Shown here piece after piece: positions 60,085 through 64,000 of a stretch of 64,000 nucleotides of DNA (its first letter is position 1; every line of letters begins with the position of its first letter). The position numbers were made by a program, and so were the translations under genes. The notes beneath the pieces are model-generated. The model searched no databases and was not told where the DNA came from. It was given only the letters and a program-made list of their open reading frames with translations. Source of the stretch: Firmicutes bacterium UBA6113 (GTDB taxonomy: Bacteria; Bacillota; Clostridia; Tissierellales; Sedimentibacteraceae); contig DIWF01000027.1 in assembly GCA_002422545.1 (NCBI GenBank), positions 329,077-393,076 of the forward strand. Reading direction: 5' to 3'.

Positions 60085-62949
60085 TTAATTTTCTAAGTAT
60101 CTAAGAAACATGACAGCAGCCTGGGCCCTGGTTGCATTTTGACTTCCGCCGAACAAATTGCCAGGAAGTCCCTTGATTATTTCAGCTTTTACCACTGAAG
60201 CTACTTTTACCTTTGCCCAGTCAGAAATTTCATCACTGAACTGGGATAATATTTCTTCTGCTTCTTCCTCTGAGGCGCTTTCTTTCAGTAAATTACCCAT
60301 GATATAGCTTATTTCCTGCCTTGATATAGGAGAATTAGGTTTGAAGCTTCCATCCTCATAACCTTTTATCATTCCATTTTTTGCTGCAGTATAAACGCTG
60401 CCGTAAAACCAGTCTGATGATTTAACATCTTTGAAAGTTACGTTGAAAGTTCCTGATGTATCAAGTCCAAGAACGCGGGCAGCCATGGAAACAAATTCTG
60501 CTCTTGTAATATTGTCATCTGGCCTGAACATTCCGCCGTTTCCATTTGCATAGCCTTTTGATTCCATTCTCATGATTTCATTTTTTGCCCAATGATTTTC
60601 AATATCTTTAAAATCAGATTCGCCAGTTCGTACATCTTTCATTAAAGGTTCTTCATAATCGCCGGTACCGACAACTATACAGTCAGTCCACTTAACCCAC
60701 ATGGATTTGCTTTCTTCAATAATAAGTCTCAGCGGTCCGTAGGCATTGTTGTATGCATATCCTGCATCGTTTTCATTTTTAACCAGAGGATATCCGTCAA
60801 CAGCATAAGCAAGGATAATATCCTTTGACTGACCCTGGGAGTTGAGAACTCCGCTTTTTACCTGCTCAGTACTCCTTAAAATCTGATTGTAATTTTGTCC
60901 GCTGAATACTCTTATGCTTGGAACATCAACACCATCTTTTAGACCAACTTCATGTGATATTATGTTCCACAAATTAACTCCTTCAAACTGGTGAACACCA
61001 TCACCTGTGTATGTGTCTCTTACAGAAGTCATAGCTTCTATCTGCCTCAATGTAAATGTCATGGGTTCTTTAACCTGTGAACCCGTTACTCGAAGAACAG
61101 GAGTATCCAGATATTCATCATACAAGTCCTGGTTATGTTTCCATGATGCATCTGATATATCTGTCCTTGTTATTACTCCCGCACCTGTTCCCTGAGTACT
61201 TGAAAGAACTGATGTGCCCTCACCAATTATTATTTCCTTTGCATACTGAACCTGGTTTGATCCGTTTGTGTCATTGTAACTTGTTTTTCCAAATATTATT
61301 CTGATAGGACCACCATCGTTTCCAAGCCCAGAGTTGTATCCAATATCAGAAGGTCTTGTAACATACGGATATTTGTTGAAGCCGTATGCTGCAAGAACAG
61401 GCATGCCTGTGTAAAGGGGATCGACATATTCTCCCGGGAATGTTCCGTCGCCAGTGTCCAGTGCACTTTTTTCATAATAACCGTATAGAGAATCATCTTT
61501 TATTTCCTTAATTGTCATGGGAGCAAAATTATAATTGTCAGCTGCAATGAACTTAACCTTTGTGTTTTCATCAATACTAGGGTCAAGACCTGCTTTGAGC
61601 AGCAAGTCATAAAGAGGAACTCCCTTGTAAGTATTGTAATACCAGAAATATTCGCTGTTTGAGAGGCTGTATTCTTTTGTAACATGAAGGTCCGTCATTT
61701 TTTCTAATTCTGATACCGTATATCTCACTTCCTTGCTTAAAGCATCCCCGTGTATAATAAGCTCATAATCGGTAAACTTATTATCGTTGTATGGAGAATA
61801 GGAATGTTCATATATATTTTTGGCATCTTTTTCTTCAATATAAATATAGGCAACATTTGAAAACTCGGCTGCTGTTTTTTCTTCTTGCTGGTATACAAGC
61901 TTAAAGCATCCATTGTCGTTGTATTTTGATGACACGTATCCATCTTCCGTGTCCAAAAATACAAGAGGAAGTTCATTTATGCCATATGCAACCATGTATT
62001 TACCAGCTTCCTCAATTGGTACTGTAATAATTGTCTTCCTAGATTTGTCCTTGAAAATTATGTTGCCTGCATTTTCCCTTGCATTAACATAATTGTCAAT
62101 TAAATATTTTGCATTTATTCCTTCATAGGCATTTTTAATAACTTTTCCATTCATTTTTTCAAAGTATGTTTGGATGCTCTGACCTTTTAAATCTTCTTCT
62201 ATTTGTCGGAGGGAAATTGCGCGGTATCCTTCGACTCCAGGACCTTCTATGGTGAAAGTTGCTCCTGTTATAGCATCAACATTGTACGGTTCTCCTTTTT
62301 TATCAATGTGCTTGTATGGCGAAGATGAAGTTACGACTTCTCTTTCATCTCCCACTGTCACCTTGACAACTTCTTTTCCCCACTTTGACATGTTCATGTC
62401 ATCAATGTCTGTCTGTCCGAAAACAAGTTTTGGAAAGTCCTTGTCAGCATTGGATTCGGTTATTGTCATATCAACCCATGAAACAGGAGGTACAAAACTA
62501 TCCTTTGGAAAATCAGCCATTACTAAAGTGTACTTTGCAATCATAGGAGAAACATTAGATTTGCTGTTTGATGTGAAATTACTAAAGCAGTTTGCATTTC
62601 TAAGTTCGCTGATTGTTTTTGAAAATTCAAATCCGTCAGAACATGTGAATTTAACCGTATAGTCATTGTCGACTTTCAGATTTTTTTCTCCTATCAGCTC
62701 AAACAAATCATATCCTTTAGCTTTTACTATTTTATGAAAACCAAGGCTGTTGTTTGTAGAATAAGTTCTTTCCAAAAGCGAATATCTTGCCCAGTCAGAT
62801 GATGTTATTGATACTTCTTCAATTACTCCGGTGCCTGTTATTAAAAGTTCTTCTTCTCCGAAAACAGGAATATTTAAAAATATTGCTTGCGTGAAAATCA
62901 TAGCTGCGGCTAAAATAAAAGTTAAAAACTTGGATTTTTTATTTAACAT
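60085..62949 (-). CDS. Large S-layer-anchored protein with four sulfite-oxidase-fold-like domains
   Basis: A 954-residue exported protein. It has a signal peptide (about 1-30), repeated sulfite-oxidase-like domains (about 35-200, 237-370, 390-575, 600-760; for example FKGVNLWNI as FEGVNLWNIISH and YKGVPLYDLLLKAG) and three SLH motifs at about 780-954 for wall binding. None of the domains has the Mo-ligand cysteine in its expected place. Between domains 1 and 2, DAITGATFT (225-233) is the kind of motif to which ApbE links FMN. Start at 62949 with GGGGGTT upstream. Followed by the RnfG-like and polyferredoxin genes. Confidence 0.8.
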   Translation of the reverse strand: MLNKKSKFLTFILAAAMIFTQAIFLNIPVFGEEELLITGTGVIEEVSITSSDWARYSLLERTYSTNNSLGFHKIVKAKGYDLFELIGEKNLKVDNDYTVKFTCSDGFEFSKTISELRNANCFSNFTSNSKSNVSPMIAKYTLVMADFPKDSFVPPVSWVDMTITESNADKDFPKLVFGQTDIDDMNMSKWGKEVVKVTVGDEREVVTSSSPYKHIDKKGEPYNVDAITGATFTIEGPGVEGYRAISLRQIEEDLKGQSIQTYFEKMNGKVIKNAYEGINAKYLIDNYVNARENAGNIIFKDKSRKTIITVPIEEAGKYMVAYGINELPLVFLDTEDGYVSSKYNDNGCFKLVYQQEEKTAAEFSNVAYIYIEEKDAKNIYEHSYSPYNDNKFTDYELIIHGDALSKEVRYTVSELEKMTDLHVTKEYSLSNSEYFWYYNTYKGVPLYDLLLKAGLDPSIDENTKVKFIAADNYNFAPMTIKEIKDDSLYGYYEKSALDTGDGTFPGEYVDPLYTGMPVLAAYGFNKYPYVTRPSDIGYNSGLGNDGGPIRIIFGKTSYNDTNGSNQVQYAKEIIIGEGTSVLSSTQGTGAGVITRTDISDASWKHNQDLYDEYLDTPVLRVTGSQVKEPMTFTLRQIEAMTSVRDTYTGDGVHQFEGVNLWNIISHEVGLKDGVDVPSIRVFSGQNYNQILRSTEQVKSGVLNSQGQSKDIILAYAVDGYPLVKNENDAGYAYNNAYGPLRLIIEESKSMWVKWTDCIVVGTGDYEEPLMKDVRTGESDFKDIENHWAKNEIMRMESKGYANGNGGMFRPDDNITRAEFVSMAARVLGLDTSGTFNVTFKDVKSSDWFYGSVYTAAKNGMIKGYEDGSFKPNSPISRQEISYIMGNLLKESASEEEAEEILSQFSDEISDWAKVKVASVVKAEIIKGLPGNLFGGSQNATRAQAAVMFLRYLEN

Positions 62950-62969
62950 ATTAACCCCCAATTTTTACA

Positions 62970-62999
62970 AATGAGCGAAAGCATATGCCGTCGCTCATT
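62970..62999 (-). other. Stem-loop between the two S-layer genes
   Basis: Perfect 9-bp stem AATGAGCGA/TCGCTCATT with a 12-base loop, right after the stop of the right-hand gene. The tail is only partly T-rich, so it may be a weak terminator. Confidence 0.55.
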
Positions 63000-63010
63000 G
63001 AGATAAATCA

Positions 63011-64000
63011 CTACTCTGCAAATAATGTATTAAAAACAACAACAGCTGCTTCAGCACGGTTAACAACTTTCAAAGGTTCAAAGTTTTCTCCTGCAACTCC
63101 TGTAAATGCACCTTTTGCTTCTAGCCATGCAACAGCATTTGCTGCCCAGTTTGATACTGAAGCCTTATCCATATAAGCTGATTTTTCCATTACAAACTTA
63201 GCAAGCTTTTCCGGCGTTACCAACCCTTTTGCAATAGCTGCATTTGCAGCTACAACTGCCATTTCCTGCCTAGAGATCATTTGTCCTGGTTTGAAAGTTC
63301 CATCTTCATAACCTTTAAACAGACCTGCATCTACTGCAGCTTGTACATATGCTGCAGACCATCTGTCAGCTGAGAGATCACTGAAGGCTCCTGCATATTC
63401 TTTTGTCTCCAATGATAAAGATTCTACAATTATTTTGCAGAACTGTTCTCTTGTAAATTCATTTTGAGGAGCAAAGAGCCCTTCGCCTATTCCGTCAATT
63501 ATTCCTCTTTTTGCAAGATCGATGATTGCAGTTTCTGCAAATTTATATTCTTCTGTAATGTCTGTAAATACTATTGAAGGTTCTTCACCAGCAGTTTCTT
63601 CATTAACAACCGCTCCTTCAGCTGCAGGAACTGTTGCTTCACCGACACTTATTTTATTTACCATTTTAAATACAGTTCCAAATTCTCCAGCAACCTTTAC
63701 ATTTCTGTAAACAGTAATTTCTTCATTGTCAGTTACTCCGTCATTGTCAATAACAGCTCCATTAACTTCATAAGCAAGGACGTAATCCATATCTTCATTG
63801 AAAATGTCTGTCAACTGCTGAGGGTCTATAGGATATCCGTCAGAAGCTTCAAATATAACTTCCGCATTTTCTGCGGTTACTCCTGCTTTTTCCTTAAGAA
63901 CATAAGCAAGACTTACTCCTTTAACTTGTGCTGTCTTTTCACCGGTCTTGCTGTTGTAAACGTACTGCTGATCAATCTGAGCTTCTGCAGGCATTGCTTT
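63011..64000 (-). CDS. S-layer protein with a sulfite-oxidase-fold-like domain (start beyond the window)
   Basis: The frame is open at the right edge (codons Ala and Lys precede the first internal ATG), so the N-terminus is missing. The visible 329 residues hold the end of one sulfite-oxidase-fold-like domain (VKGVSLAYVLKEKAGV, VIFEASDGYPIDPQ, DYVLAYEVNG, FKMVNKISV), an Ala/Glu-rich linker and three SLH motifs (FTDITEEYKF..., FSDLSADRWSAAYVQAAVDA, ASVSNWAANAVAWL). It is a shorter relative of the neighbouring S-layer protein and is probably co-expressed. Confidence 0.78.
   Translation of the reverse strand, partial: KAMPAEAQIDQQYVYNSKTGEKTAQVKGVSLAYVLKEKAGVTAENAEVIFEASDGYPIDPQQLTDIFNEDMDYVLAYEVNGAVIDNDGVTDNEEITVYRNVKVAGEFGTVFKMVNKISVGEATVPAAEGAVVNEETAGEEPSIVFTDITEEYKFAETAIIDLAKRGIIDGIGEGLFAPQNEFTREQFCKIIVESLSLETKEYAGAFSDLSADRWSAAYVQAAVDAGLFKGYEDGTFKPGQMISRQEMAVVAANAAIAKGLVTPEKLAKFVMEKSAYMDKASVSNWAANAVAWLEAKGAFTGVAGENFEPLKVVNRAEAAVVVFNTLFAE

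Noticed and set aside
53164..64000. Calling the sulfite-oxidase-fold proteins true molybdenum enzymes
   Set aside because: The Mo-ligand cysteine is missing in all of them.
1..64000. tRNA, rRNA, prophage or insertion-sequence genes
   Set aside because: None recognised by reading; no transposase- or integrase-like protein is present.

Overview
The window looks like the chromosome of an anaerobic, low-GC, probably spore-forming member of the Firmicutes (Clostridia/Tissierellia type). The evidence is AT-rich DNA, strong AGGAGG-type ribosome binding sites, Bacillus-like promoters and a GAAC-N4-GTTC LexA box. It also has the conserved purB / rny-recA-pgsA-rimO-ftsK / pnp-rpsO / rbfA-infB-nusA / cdsA-uppS-frr-pyrH-tsf-rpsB housekeeping order, YlmC- and TepA-type genes beside ftsK, radical-SAM enzymes and rubrerythrin. 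I cannot name the species. Almost every gene is on the minus strand.

Region 1 (1-5.4 kb): a truncated M48 membrane protease, a flavodoxin, a gamma-glutamyltransferase, an FMN reductase with four clustered cysteines, a hairpin-rich non-coding block and purB. Region 2 (5.4-26.5 kb): core information-processing genes from rny to rimP. Promoters can be read for recA (with a LexA box), for the small-ORF/M16/dut unit, for rpsO (with a possible S15 leader) and for rimP-nusA. A 174-bp array of three 58-bp hairpin repeats lies between rpsO and pnp, and a 52-codon membrane small ORF lies upstream of the M16 peptidase. RibF has lost its recognisable riboflavin-kinase half.

Region 3 (26.5-43 kb): a plus-strand kamA-like/mgtC pair where polC is often found, then ispG-rseP-cdsA-uppS-(61-aa protein)-frr-pyrH-tsf-rpsB with no dxr, then topA, dprA, comM and a HemN/HemW-type radical SAM gene. 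Region 4 (43-47.7 kb): small accessory genes, an M18 aminopeptidase and a 53-aa gene that matches the last domain of a MobB-like protein 5 kb away. There is also an apparent fragment of a decayed spore-type gene and a soluble beta-propeller dehydrogenase-like protein.

Region 5 (47.7-64 kb, continuing past the right edge) is the most interesting part. S-layer-anchored proteins and lipoproteins carry repeated domains that resemble the sulfite-oxidase (molybdopterin-binding) fold but lack its cysteine ligand. They are clustered with an RnfG-like FMN-binding protein, a NapH/NosR-like polyferredoxin with an FMN-binding tail, and a secreted FAD/FMN flavocytochrome-type reductase. The same cluster has a complete ECF transporter (S, T, A1, A2), an NPP-type phosphodiesterase lipoprotein, a MobB-like GTPase fused to a probable Fe-S domain, and a small kinase-like protein. 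Two readings fit. One is a membrane-to-surface flavin electron-transfer chain whose ECF transporter supplies a cofactor. The other is capture, trimming and import of an extracellular pterin- or flavin-like cofactor. The sequence alone does not decide between them.
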